Part shown: piece after piece, positions 31,694-40,318 of the stretch
Layout of the letters: each line of letters opens with the position of its first letter
How positions within the stretch are numbered: position 1 is the stretch's first letter
Assembly: GCA_934202525.1 (NCBI GenBank)
Contig: CAKPYB010000017.1
Location: forward strand, 1 to 62,819
Origin: an uncultured Prevotella sp.
GTDB taxonomy: Bacteria; Bacteroidota; Bacteroidia; Bacteroidales; Bacteroidaceae
Direction: 5' to 3'
Length of the DNA: 62,819 bases
Notes under the pieces: generated by a model
Told to the model about the DNA's origin: nothing
Databases searched by the model: none
What the model saw: only the letters and a program-made list of their open reading frames with translations
Position numbers and translations under genes: made by a program

Positions 31694-33640
31694 TTATTGT
31701 TTTTTCTTTTTAGAACCTTTTTTCTTTGACATCTTCTGAGTCTTCTTTTCCTTTGCCTCTTCTGCGGCTTTCTTCTTAGCCTCCTTTTCCAGGTAGGCAT
31801 CACGGAGTTTGTCGTAGTCGGCAGAATTCTTGAGGATACGTGGCCGCATCTCGTCATATTTCGGACTCAGGATGTTATATTCCTCCTTATAGGTAGGTGT
31901 CTCAATTCCAGCCAGATACAGCAGGAGATGAGGCAGGGCGTCGGTCATGAAACGCTTATCCTTGGCCTTGCGTATCTGACGGTAGATATCGCGATGGTTC
32001 CTGATATATTTTGACGAGCAGTATATCCAGAACGGAATTTCAAACTCATAGTGAGCCAGCGGCCAGTCGATTTCTGCAGAGTGGTTACGGCAGATGAAAC
32101 CACGGTTCTCTTCGTAGCATTCCTCGCCATGGTCTGGCACGTAGATAACGATGGCATCCTGTTTCTGGAACCGCTTTACAATCTGGGCTACGATAGAGTC
32201 GTTGTAGAGGGTGGCGTTATCGTAATGGCTCAGCATCTTGCGCTGGGCATTGGTCAGTTCAGGGCGCTTGTCTTCATAACTGCTTGCCCAGAAGCGGGCT
32301 TGCTTCGTGCGGTAACGCTGCTTATAGTTTACATGCTGTCCCATCAGGTGGAAGATGGTGAGGTTGTGCTCCTTCTGGAAGTTCTTCAGACTGTCATCAT
32401 AATCCTTCAGCAGTCCGTCGTCCAGGTCGTGGAGCTGGGTGTTGCGATGGTCAAACTGGAGTTTGCTCAACTCCGGGTTATTCAGGAAGAAACCGCCGCT
32501 GAAGTCGTAAACCGCCTCCTTTGCCTGTGGCAGGAATTCGTTGGTGATGAAGGTTACGTTGTAGCCTGCCTTGCGGAACACTTCAGGGAAGAGCGGATAG
32601 TCGCACCATTCGCCTTTCTCGCCTACAACATGGGTAGAGAGCATGTTTTTGAAAACGAAACTGGTCAGGTTCCAGCAGGTTACCACATCGGTAAACTTGG
32701 TGAGCTTGCGCGATTTCTCCAGGGCTACCTGTTGTGGAGTGGTATCCATGAAATAGCCGTACTGCTGGGAATGATGGCGGCCGAAGCTTTCGCCGATAAT
32801 CAGCGCGATGTTTGGCGAGCGGTAGCTGCAGCTGTCAACTTTTACCTCGTGGGCAGCATGAATGAGTTGGGTAATCTGATGCGCAGCCAGCTGGTTGGCA
32901 TAGATACTGAATTGGAGTCGGTAGACAGGCAGATAGAGTACAGCATGATCCTTCTCAGTCAGGATATGCTCTACTTCGCCTATCGTACTTCCGTTCATGA
33001 GTTTATGGTAAGCCATCTTGTTGTGCCAGGAGGTGCAGCATCCTGCGATGAGGATGATGAGGCATAGGATTCCGAAGCTGGCAGGCATGGCTGCAGTCAT
33101 GCGGGGGATAGCCATCAGCCGTTTCTTGACCGATGCCAACTCCAGTACGGTTACGAGAAAAACGTATAGCTTGATGAGTTGCTTGCGGAAGATGGCGATA
33201 AGAATCTGGATGAGAGCCAGAAGCAGAATCCAGCCCACGCTACTGAAGAGAACCTCGGCAGAGATGAGGGCTGAGAGGAAACTGCTAGCCTCCGAACTGT
33301 TGGTTTCGCCCACCAGCATCAGCATAGAAGGGTTGAGCGTAGAGCCGAAGTTCACGTAGCAATAGGTGTCGGCGGCAGCTGTACTATATAATATAAGGTA
33401 TAGTACGGCACGCAGGCCCCAGCGCACCTTCTTTGGGAAGATGGCGACAACGGCACACACAACATAGAGGTCGACAAAGAGTTCCAGGAACAGGTTGTCG
33501 TATAAAGTCCCCTTGGCTGGTGTAGTCACGATAGAACTGATCATGCCCAGCAGGTACATGAACACAAAGAAGTTGGCATTTCTGCGAATCGGCGCAGAAG
33601 CCACGTTCAGACACTTCTTAATGATTTCTTTCCAACTCAT
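31694..33640 (-). CDS. Phosphoethanolamine transferase-like sulfatase-fold protein (EptA-like)
   Basis: A 648-residue protein with about five N-terminal transmembrane helices (to about residue 205) and a periplasmic alkaline-phosphatase-fold domain. Glu284 in IIGESFGRHHSQQYGY fits the metal ligand, and Thr326 in WNLTSF fits the nucleophile that forms the phospho-intermediate. MGQHVNY and VYVPDHGEE complete the site. EptA-type enzymes add phosphoethanolamine to lipid A or glycans, often giving resistance to cationic peptides. The C-terminus is a Lys-rich tail of about 30 residues (KKKGSKKKKQ at the end), unusual for the family. Confidence 0.85.
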   Translation of the reverse strand: MSWKEIIKKCLNVASAPIRRNANFFVFMYLLGMISSIVTTPAKGTLYDNLFLELFVDLYVVCAVVAIFPKKVRWGLRAVLYLILYSTAAADTYCYVNFGSTLNPSMLMLVGETNSSEASSFLSALISAEVLFSSVGWILLLALIQILIAIFRKQLIKLYVFLVTVLELASVKKRLMAIPRMTAAMPASFGILCLIILIAGCCTSWHNKMAYHKLMNGSTIGEVEHILTEKDHAVLYLPVYRLQFSIYANQLAAHQITQLIHAAHEVKVDSCSYRSPNIALIIGESFGRHHSQQYGYFMDTTPQQVALEKSRKLTKFTDVVTCWNLTSFVFKNMLSTHVVGEKGEWCDYPLFPEVFRKAGYNVTFITNEFLPQAKEAVYDFSGGFFLNNPELSKLQFDHRNTQLHDLDDGLLKDYDDSLKNFQKEHNLTIFHLMGQHVNYKQRYRTKQARFWASSYEDKRPELTNAQRKMLSHYDNATLYNDSIVAQIVKRFQKQDAIVIYVPDHGEECYEENRGFICRNHSAEIDWPLAHYEFEIPFWIYCSSKYIRNHRDIYRQIRKAKDKRFMTDALPHLLLYLAGIETPTYKEEYNILSPKYDEMRPRILKNSADYDKLRDAYLEKEAKKKAAEEAKEKKTQKMSKKKGSKKKKQ

Positions 33641-33695
33641 TTTTTGCTGTTTGTTGTTTAAATATGATTTTAAGCGATTTCGGAGCGAGGGATGG

Positions 33696-34268
33696 TTAGA
33701 GCTGCCTGTAGTTTCTGACAGCCAGTTGTTCGATGCATTCCGGCACCATTCCCCTGATGCTTTCCTCCTCTTTGATACGCTTTCTGATTTCCGTGCTGCT
33801 GATGTTGAGCAGTGGAGTTTCTACGATGGTAACGCCTTCAGGCACATTGCCTATGCTGGCTCCCTGGCGCGGATAAACCACGATGGGATAGTGGGCTAGG
33901 ATGTCGTCGTGGTGGTACCACTTGTCGAAAGCTGCCCAGTTGTCGCCACCAATCAGCAGGGTGAACTCATTTTCCGGGTAATCCTTGCTGATGGCTTGCA
34001 GCGTATGCCAGGTATAAGATGGCTTAGGCAGGCGGAACTCATAGTCGCATGCCTTCAGTTGTGGCTCGTGCTCCAGCGCTTTTTCTACCATTTCCAGGCG
34101 CAGCTGGTCATCGAGCAAGTCGGTAGCGGTCTTCTTGAATGGGTTCATGGGAGAGACCATGAACCACACCTCGTCCAGGCAGGCCTTCTCGCAAAGACTT
34201 TTCGCCAATGCAATATGGCCCGTATGGATGGGGTTGAAGCTACCGCCAAAGATTCCTACCTTCTTCAT
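33696..34268 (-). CDS. nadD: Nicotinate-nucleotide adenylyltransferase
   Basis: A 190-residue protein, the usual NadD length. It starts MKKVGIFGGSFNPIHTGHIALA with the nucleotidyltransferase GSFxPxHxGH motif; the ISSTEIRKR motif is present near residue 160. It makes deamido-NAD from nicotinate mononucleotide and ATP. It begins 2 bp after the gmk stop. NAD kinase is encoded elsewhere in the window (48872). Confidence 0.95.
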   Translation of the reverse strand: MKKVGIFGGSFNPIHTGHIALAKSLCEKACLDEVWFMVSPMNPFKKTATDLLDDQLRLEMVEKALEHEPQLKACDYEFRLPKPSYTWHTLQAISKDYPENEFTLLIGGDNWAAFDKWYHHDDILAHYPIVVYPRQGASIGNVPEGVTIVETPLLNISSTEIRKRIKEEESIRGMVPECIEQLAVRNYRQL

Positions 34269-34270
34269 TT

Positions 34271-34846
34271 TTATTCTGCATCTAGAAAGGCCTTTACGAG
34301 CTGATAAACCTCCTGCTGAGCCTTCTCCAGGTCATCGTTAACGACCACGTGGTCAAACTGAGGGGCAAAGGTCAGCTCATAGCTTGCCTTGGCAAGGCGC
34401 TGCTCGATAACCTCAGGCGCATCAGTATTGCGGCCTACCAGACGGCGGCGCAATTCCTCTACCGAAGGAGGCTGGACAAAGATGCTCAAGGCACGTTCGC
34501 CATAAAACTTCTTGATGTTTACACCACCCTTCACGTCAACATCGAAAATCACCGACTCGCCCTTGGCAAGCTGGTTTTCTACCTGTGACTTCAGGGTGCC
34601 GTAGAATCTGTCCTGGTAAACCTCCTCGTACTCCAGGAACTCGTCAGCCTCAATCTTAGCCTTGAATTCCTCTGGAGAGAGGAAGAAATACTCAACACCA
34701 TTCTGTTCTGTACCGCGAGGAGCACGAGAGGTGCAGCTGATAGAGAAAGCCAGCTTCAATTCCGGGTGCTCTTTCATCAGCCAGTTTACGATGGTGCTCT
34801 TACCGCTGCCCGATGGGGCGCTGAAAATTAACAATCCGTTCTTCAT
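34271..34846 (-). CDS. gmk: Guanylate kinase
   Basis: A 191-residue protein. P-loop SAPSGSGKSTIV is at residues 8-19. SCTSRAPRGTEQNGVEYFFLS (GMP-binding) and VIFDVDVKGGVNIKKF are intact. It phosphorylates GMP to GDP. The upstream extension would need a TTG start; ATG 34846 gives the standard N-terminus MKNGLLIFSAPSG. It starts 12 bp after the yicC stop, a common arrangement. Confidence 0.96.
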   Translation of the reverse strand: MKNGLLIFSAPSGSGKSTIVNWLMKEHPELKLAFSISCTSRAPRGTEQNGVEYFFLSPEEFKAKIEADEFLEYEEVYQDRFYGTLKSQVENQLAKGESVIFDVDVKGGVNIKKFYGERALSIFVQPPSVEELRRRLVGRNTDAPEVIEQRLAKASYELTFAPQFDHVVVNDDLEKAQQEVYQLVKAFLDAE

Positions 34847-34858
34847 TTTACTTTCCAA

Positions 34859-35737
34859 TTAAAGTGCATTCAGCACCTGCTCCTTGATCTGCTCCAGTTC
34901 GTCCTTCATCTTCACCACGATGTTCTGCATCTCAGCCTGGTTGCTCTTAGAGCCGGTGGTGTTGATTTCGCGTCCCATTTCCTGTGCTATGAAACCGAGT
35001 TTCTTTCCTACACCATGACCTTCCTCATTCATGGTCTCGCGGAAATACTTCAGGTGGTTGGCAAGGCGCTGCTTCTCCTCACTGATGTCGAGCTTCTCGA
35101 TGTAGTAGATGAGTTCCTGCTCCAGGCGGTTCTTGTCGTAATCCACATTCGGAATCTGCTGCAGACCGCTGACGATGTTCTGTCTGATCTTCTCCACGCG
35201 AGCCTTCTCGTATGGTTCGATGCTGGCAAGGAGAGTCTGGATGTTATCCACCTTCTCTGTGAATTTCTTCTGGAGAGCAGCTCCTTCCTGCTTGCGGAAG
35301 GCTACGAGATGGTCTACAGCCTCGCAAATTGCATTTTTTGCCACTTCCCATTCCTCATCGCTCAATTCTTCCACATCCGTCTTCGTTGTTACATCAGGAA
35401 GACGCAACAGAGTGCTGTACCAGTCGGTTGGCTCAGGAATGCCTGTTTCAGCCGAAATCTTCTTGATTTGCTGGTAATAATTCTGTACAAGCGCCGCATT
35501 GATAGGAGTGGCATCCGTAGTAGCATCCTTATCAATCCAGATGGCGAAGTCAACCTTGCCTCTTTCCAAATGTTTAGAGATATACTGACGGATTTCCATC
35601 TCCTTCTCTCTATAGAGCGGAGCAATACGAGTAGAGAGGTCGAGAGTCTTGCTATTTAATGACTTTATCTCTACATTAATCTTCTTTGTTTTAAAGGCCG
35701 CGGTAGCTTTTCCGAAGCCTGTCATTGACTGTATCAT
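34859..35737 (-). CDS. YicC family endoribonuclease
   Basis: A 292-residue protein starting MIQSMTGFGKATAAF, the YicC signature. The C-terminal DUF1732 domain has the GKKLGFIAQEMGREINTTGSKSN block. The E. coli homologue is an endoribonuclease that cleaves structured RNA. The frame opens at 35764, but the promoter -7 element is at 35762-35769, so ATG 35737 must be the start. It heads the yicC-gmk-nadD operon. Confidence 0.93.
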   Translation of the reverse strand: MIQSMTGFGKATAAFKTKKINVEIKSLNSKTLDLSTRIAPLYREKEMEIRQYISKHLERGKVDFAIWIDKDATTDATPINAALVQNYYQQIKKISAETGIPEPTDWYSTLLRLPDVTTKTDVEELSDEEWEVAKNAICEAVDHLVAFRKQEGAALQKKFTEKVDNIQTLLASIEPYEKARVEKIRQNIVSGLQQIPNVDYDKNRLEQELIYYIEKLDISEEKQRLANHLKYFRETMNEEGHGVGKKLGFIAQEMGREINTTGSKSNQAEMQNIVVKMKDELEQIKEQVLNAL

Positions 35738-35761
35738 ATAATCTTTCGCGTTAAATTTCTG

Positions 35762-35769
35762 CAAAAGTA
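35762..35769 (-). promoter_or_regulatory. -7 element of the yicC operon
   Basis: TACTTTTG on the minus strand, 25 bp before the start codon. The divergent tsaB -7 element is only 22 bp away. Confidence 0.55.
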
Positions 35770-35791
35770 CAAAAAAAAGCGAGAAAATGAG

Positions 35792-35799
35792 TATATTTG
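35792..35799 (+). promoter_or_regulatory. -7 element of tsaB
   Basis: TATATTTG, 29 bp before ATG 35829. The -33 element is not obvious. Confidence 0.5.
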
Positions 35800-35828
35800 C
35801 ACCTTATTTAAGAATATATTTTTAAATT

Positions 35829-36521
35829 ATGTCGTGTATTTTGAATATTGAGACGAGTACGGACGTGTGCTCAGTGGCAATTAGTGATAGTGGACAGGTG
35901 ATTTTCAACCAGGAAGATCACACAGGTCCTAACCATGCTGTTAAGTTGGGTGTGTTTGTGGATGAGGCTCTTGATTTCCTCGATTCTCATGGTCTTCCAC
36001 TGGAGGCTGTGGCGGTAAGTTGTGGCCCGGGTTCCTATACCGGATTGCGAATCGGTGTGAGTATGGCGAAGGGCATCTGTTATGGTCGCGGTGTGAAACT
36101 CATCGCCGTTCCAACACTCGAACTGATGGCTGTGCCTGTATTGCTTGGCGAACATCCAGAGGAGGAAGACGCCCTCATCGTACCTATGCTCGACGCCCGT
36201 CGCATGGAGGTATATGCCGAAGTGCTCGACCGCGCCCTGAAGGTGGTTCGCCCTATTCAGGCTGATATTGTGGATGCTGATACCTACAAGGAATATCTGG
36301 ATCAGCATCATGTGTACTTCTTCGGAAATGGCGTTGCCAAGTGTATGGAGACCATCAACCATCCGAATGCCCATCTCGTAGAGGGCATTGAGCCTTTGGC
36401 AAAGAACATGGCTCCGCTGGCAGAGAAGCGTTTTGTAGAGGGCAAGTTCGAAGATGTGGCATATTTCGTGCCTTTCTATCTCAAGGATTTCGTGGCAAAG
36501 ATGCCTAAGAAACTGCTCTAG
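35829..36521 (+). CDS. tsaB: tRNA threonylcarbamoyladenosine biosynthesis protein TsaB
   Basis: A 230-residue ASKHA-fold protein starting MSCILNIETSTDVCSVAI. The segment VSCGPGSYTGLRIGVSMAKG (about 64-83) is diagnostic. TsaB supports TsaD and TsaE in making t6A37 in ANN-decoding tRNAs. It leads a plus-strand core cluster (DUF4290, murA, rimM, dxr, rseP). Confidence 0.94.
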   Translation: MSCILNIETSTDVCSVAISDSGQVIFNQEDHTGPNHAVKLGVFVDEALDFLDSHGLPLEAVAVSCGPGSYTGLRIGVSMAKGICYGRGVKLIAVPTLELMAVPVLLGEHPEEEDALIVPMLDARRMEVYAEVLDRALKVVRPIQADIVDADTYKEYLDQHHVYFFGNGVAKCMETINHPNAHLVEGIEPLAKNMAPLAEKRFVEGKFEDVAYFVPFYLKDFVAKMPKKLL

Positions 36522-36550
36522 AATTATTGATTATATAAAATATTGTAAGA

Positions 36551-37150
36551 ATGAATATAGAAGGATTAGACTATAATACTCAGAGAGCTAAGCTCATTCT
36601 GCCAGAGTATGGCCGTGAGATTCAGCAGATGGTAGACCATTGTCTGACGCTTACCGACCGTGAAGAGCGCCAGCGTTGTGCAGAGACCATTATTGCAGTC
36701 ATGGACCGTATGTTCCCTGAGAACAGAGGGGTAGAGGACCATGAGCAGAAACTCTGGGACCAGCTTGCCATCATGAGCAATTTCCAGCTCGACATCGATT
36801 TCCCTTATGATGTATCGGATGCTGTGAAGATAGCAACCAAGCCGGAGCCTTTGCCATATCCTATGCAGCACATCCCGGTGCGCCATTATGGAGCTATGCT
36901 CTTCGAGATTTTCGAAAAGCTGAAGACGATGGAACCAAGTGAGGAGCGCGATAAACTCGTGGAGCTTACTGCCAACCAGATGCATCGCGACCTGGTAACC
37001 TGGAGCCATGGCTCCAGTGATGTAGCCAAGGTAGCTTCCGATCTGGCACGTTTTACCGATGGCAACATCCAGCTCGATCTCGATACCTTCGTTTTCGAGA
37101 AGATTGAGGCGCAGCCTAAGAATGTAAATAATAATAAGAAGAAAAAGTAA
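36551..37150 (+). CDS. DUF4290 domain protein
   Basis: A 199-residue protein with no signal peptide and a Bacteroidetes-specific layout: LDYNTQRAKLILPEYGREIQQMVDHCL, MFPENRGVEDHEQKLWDQLAIMSNF and a Lys/Asn tail (NNNKKKK). The function is unknown. It is consistently found just before murA in this phylum (my recollection). It lies 30 bp before murA and is likely co-transcribed. Confidence 0.85.
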   Translation: MNIEGLDYNTQRAKLILPEYGREIQQMVDHCLTLTDREERQRCAETIIAVMDRMFPENRGVEDHEQKLWDQLAIMSNFQLDIDFPYDVSDAVKIATKPEPLPYPMQHIPVRHYGAMLFEIFEKLKTMEPSEERDKLVELTANQMHRDLVTWSHGSSDVAKVASDLARFTDGNIQLDLDTFVFEKIEAQPKNVNNNKKKK

Positions 37151-37180
37151 TCCACATTATTATATATAGTAGACAAGCTT

Positions 37181-38491
37181 ATGGAGTCTTTCATCATAGA
37201 GGGCGGTCATCCGCTCAAAGGTACTATCACACCTCAGGGCGCCAAGAACGAGGCGCTGCAGGTTATCTGTACCACAATCCTTACCGACGAGCCTGTGCGC
37301 ATCACCAACGTGCCGGACATCCTGGATGTGAACAACCTGATTAAGTTGCTCCAGGAGATAGGTGTCAAGGTAACCAAGCACAGTCGTCACGACTATACAT
37401 TCCAAAGTGATGAGTTGAAACTCGATTATCTCGACAGTCTGGAGTTTGTGAAGAAATGTTCTTCTCTTCGTGGTAGTGTGCTCATGATTGGTCCGCTGCT
37501 CGGAAGATGTGGCAAGGCTACCATAGCTCAGCCGGGTGGCGATAAGATAGGTCGTCGCCGTCTGGATACCCACTTCCTGGGCTTCAAGTATCTGGGCGCC
37601 AACTTCGTTCACGATGATGAGCGTAATGTTTATCAGATACAGGCAAAGAAACTGAAGGGCTGCTATATGTTGCTCGATGAGGCTTCGGTTACCGGTACCG
37701 CCAATATCATCATGGCATCAGTATTGGCAAAGGGCACTACCACCATTTATAATGCAGCTTGCGAACCATATATCCAGCAGCTCTGCCATCTGCTCAATGC
37801 GATGGGTGCCCAGATCAGCGGCATCGCCAGCAACCTGCTCACCATCGTGGGTGTGGATAAACTGCATGGTGCCGAGCATCGCATCCTGCCCGATATGATT
37901 GAGGTAGGTTCGTTCATCGGCATGGCGGCAATGTGTGGCGAGGGTGTGCGCATCAAGAATGTGTCTGTCAAGGATTTGGGTATTATCCCTGATGCATTCC
38001 GCCGTCTGGGTGTGAAGATAAAGATAGAGGACGATGACCTTGTGATTCCAGAGCAGAAGCATTATGTCATCGATTCGTTTATCGACGGCACTATTATGAC
38101 GCTTGCCGATGCCCCTTGGCCAGGACTCACTCCTGACCTTCTCTCCGTACTCCTCGTAGTGGCTACCCAGGCTCGCGGCAGCGTTCTCTTCCATCAGAAG
38201 ATGTTCGAGAGCCGCCTCTTCTTCGTGGATAAACTGATTGATATGGGTGCACAGATCATTCTCTGCGACCCTCACCGTGCGGTGGTGGTAGGTCATGACC
38301 ATAAGATTAAGCTGCGTGCAGGCAGAATGACCAGTCCTGATATCCGTGCCGGTATTGCTCTGCTGATTGCTGCCATGAGTGCCAACGGTACCAGCCGCAT
38401 CGCTAATATCGCCCAGATAGACCGCGGTTACGAGGATATCGAACATCGCCTCAATGCGCTGGGCGCCAAGATTACTCGTGTCAGTGATTAA
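37181..38491 (+). CDS. murA: UDP-N-acetylglucosamine 1-carboxyvinyltransferase with Asp at the Cys115 position
   Basis: A 436-residue enolpyruvyl transferase, normal MurA length. KNEALQ (22-27) and the two inside-out alpha/beta domains are recognisable. It catalyses the first committed step of peptidoglycan synthesis (PEP onto UDP-GlcNAc). The active-site loop reads PGGDKIGRRRLD. The residue matching E. coli Cys115 is Asp121 (codon GAT, 37541-37543). Cys-to-Asp MurA enzymes are active but not alkylated by fosfomycin. It is flanked by DUF4290 and rimM. Confidence 0.95.
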   Translation: MESFIIEGGHPLKGTITPQGAKNEALQVICTTILTDEPVRITNVPDILDVNNLIKLLQEIGVKVTKHSRHDYTFQSDELKLDYLDSLEFVKKCSSLRGSVLMIGPLLGRCGKATIAQPGGDKIGRRRLDTHFLGFKYLGANFVHDDERNVYQIQAKKLKGCYMLLDEASVTGTANIIMASVLAKGTTTIYNAACEPYIQQLCHLLNAMGAQISGIASNLLTIVGVDKLHGAEHRILPDMIEVGSFIGMAAMCGEGVRIKNVSVKDLGIIPDAFRRLGVKIKIEDDDLVIPEQKHYVIDSFIDGTIMTLADAPWPGLTPDLLSVLLVVATQARGSVLFHQKMFESRLFFVDKLIDMGAQIILCDPHRAVVVGHDHKIKLRAGRMTSPDIRAGIALLIAAMSANGTSRIANIAQIDRGYEDIEHRLNALGAKITRVSD

Positions 38492-38493
38492 TC

Positions 38494-38528
38494 AATGTTA
38501 AATGTTAAATGTTGAATGTTGAATGATT
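38494..38528 (+). repeat. Heptamer array running into the rimM start codon
   Basis: Five 7-bp units AATGTTA/AATGTTG/AATGATT. Each holds an ATG (38495, 38502, 38509, 38516, 38523). The last ATG is the rimM start. Because the unit is 7 bp, the ATGs fall in rotating frames. Confidence 0.75.
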
Positions 38529-39044
38529 AGACGCGACGAAGTATATAAGATAGGCAAGTTGGGAAAACCTCATGGCGTGAAGGGCGAGATAACTTTCGCC
38601 ATTACAGATGATGTTTTCGACCGTGTAGATGCCGAGTACCTGGTGCTCGACATCGATGGCATCCTCGTGCCTTTCTATTTAGAGGAATACCGTTTTAAGA
38701 ACGATGAGAATGTGCTCGTGAAGTTTGAGGATATCGATACCCAAGAGCAGGCACGCAACTATACCGGTTGCGAGGTTTTCTTCCCACGTCATCTCTCTGA
38801 CAGTGATGAAGAGAACATGAGCTGGGCAGAAATCATTGGTTTCCATCTGGTAGATGCTGTAAGCGGCAAGGTGGTAGGTACCATAGAACATGTAGACGAT
38901 TCTACCCTCAACCTTCTTTTCGAGGTAACAACCGATGCAGGTGATGAAATCCTCATCCCTGCCAGCAACGACCTCATCGAAGAGGTGAGCGCTGAAAAGA
39001 AAGAAATCAGAATGGCAATTCCAGAGGGATTGCTCGAGTTATAA
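38523..39044 (+). CDS. rimM: Ribosome maturation factor RimM
   Basis: A 173-residue protein starting MIRRDEVYKIGKLGKPHGVKGEITF (family GKxxGxHGxxGE). A PRC-barrel domain follows in the second half (SWAEIIGFHLVDAVSGKVVGTIEHV). It binds S19 and helps mature the 30S head. The usual rplS/trmD partners are absent here; it lies between murA and dxr. Its start codon is the last unit of a heptamer array. Confidence 0.94.
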   Translation: MIRRDEVYKIGKLGKPHGVKGEITFAITDDVFDRVDAEYLVLDIDGILVPFYLEEYRFKNDENVLVKFEDIDTQEQARNYTGCEVFFPRHLSDSDEENMSWAEIIGFHLVDAVSGKVVGTIEHVDDSTLNLLFEVTTDAGDEILIPASNDLIEEVSAEKKEIRMAIPEGLLEL

Positions 39045-39055
39045 AGTGAAGAAAT

Positions 39056-40216
39056 ATGAAGAAACAACAGATATGTATTCTCGGTTCTACGGGAAGTATC
39101 GGTACACAGGCGCTTGACGTCATCGAGCAGCATAGTGACCTTTACGAGGTGTATTGCCTCACCGCCAACAACCGGGTAAAGGAACTTGCCGAGCAGGCTC
39201 GCAAGTTTCATCCGGCTGCTGTGGTCATAGCCAATGAGGCTCGCTACGAGGAGCTGAAGGATATGCTTAGTGATGAGCCTGATATCAAGGTTTATGCCGG
39301 TGCTCAGGCGCTTTGCGATATCGTAGAGGCTGAGCCTATCGATATGGTGCTGGCTTCTATGGTAGGCTTCTCGGGCTTGGAACCAACCATCCATGCCATC
39401 AAGGCGCGCAAGAAGATATGTCTTGCCAACAAGGAAACACTGGTGGTAGCGGGTGAGCTGATCTGCAATCTTGCACAGGAATATCATGTGCCTATCCTCC
39501 CTGTTGACAGCGAGCATAGTGCCATCTTCCAGAGTCTGGTGGGTGAGGGCGACAACGAGGTAGAGAAGATTCTCCTGACCTGTTCGGGTGGTCCTTTTCG
39601 TAATTATACCCACGAGCAGTTGGAGAAGGTGACTGCTGCCGATGCCCTCAAGCATCCTACTTGGGATATGGGTGCCAAGATTACCATCGATTCGGCTTCG
39701 CTCATGAACAAGGGCTTTGAGGTGACAGAGGCTAAATGGCTCTTCGGTGTTCCGGCTGATAAGATTGAGGTGCTTATCCATCCGCAGAGTGTTGTGCATA
39801 GTGCCGTTCAGTTTGTTGATGGTGCTGTCAAGGCTCAGTTGGGTGTGCCAGACATGCGTCTGCCTATCCAGTATGCCTTCTCATTCCCTCAGCGTCTGCA
39901 TCTGAATGGTGATCGTCTCGACCTCTTCAAGACGCAGGATCTGCAGTTCTTCAAGCCTGATTATCAGAAGTTCAAGTGCCTGCAACTGGCTTTCGATGCC
40001 ATCAGAAAGGGTGGTAATATGTCATGTATCGTGAATGCAGCCAACGAGATAGTGAATGCCGGCTTCCGTAAGGGCGAGTGTGGCTTCCTTCAGATGGCTG
40101 ATATCATCGAAGAGACGATGGCGAAGGCTACTTTCGATAGTAATCCTGACCTCGATGTCTATCTGCAGACCGATGCTGAGGCTCGCCGCATAGCTACAGA
40201 GCTGATGCTCAAGTAA
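39056..40216 (+). CDS. dxr: 1-deoxy-D-xylulose 5-phosphate reductoisomerase
   Basis: A 386-residue protein with NADPH loop LGSTGSIGTQALDVI (8-22). The active-site segments PVDSEHSAIFQ and TIDSASLMNKGFEV, and the C-terminal helical domain, are intact. It converts DXP to MEP, the second step of the MEP pathway. It starts 11 bp after rimM; rseP follows after a 102-bp repeat-rich gap. Confidence 0.96.
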   Translation: MKKQQICILGSTGSIGTQALDVIEQHSDLYEVYCLTANNRVKELAEQARKFHPAAVVIANEARYEELKDMLSDEPDIKVYAGAQALCDIVEAEPIDMVLASMVGFSGLEPTIHAIKARKKICLANKETLVVAGELICNLAQEYHVPILPVDSEHSAIFQSLVGEGDNEVEKILLTCSGGPFRNYTHEQLEKVTAADALKHPTWDMGAKITIDSASLMNKGFEVTEAKWLFGVPADKIEVLIHPQSVVHSAVQFVDGAVKAQLGVPDMRLPIQYAFSFPQRLHLNGDRLDLFKTQDLQFFKPDYQKFKCLQLAFDAIRKGGNMSCIVNAANEIVNAGFRKGECGFLQMADIIEETMAKATFDSNPDLDVYLQTDAEARRIATELMLK

Positions 40217-40221
40217 TAGTT

Positions 40222-40316
40222 TATAGTTAATAGTTAATAATTAAAATGAACGTAGGATATAGGGCTCATCATAAAGTTCAAAGTTCCAAGTTCAAAGTTC
40301 CAAGTTCAAAGTAAAT
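40222..40316. repeat. AT-rich tandem repeats between dxr and rseP
   Basis: TAGTTTATAGTTAATAGTTAA-type units are followed by tandem TTCAAAGTTCCAAG units of 14 bp. No promoter or gene is apparent. Similar arrays occur at 6226, 38494, 43305 and 48182. Confidence 0.6.
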
Positions 40317-40318
40317 AA

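Noticed and set aside
32051..33067. 338-codon plus-strand frame inside the EptA-like gene
   Set aside because: Antisense shadow of a protein with intact catalytic motifs.
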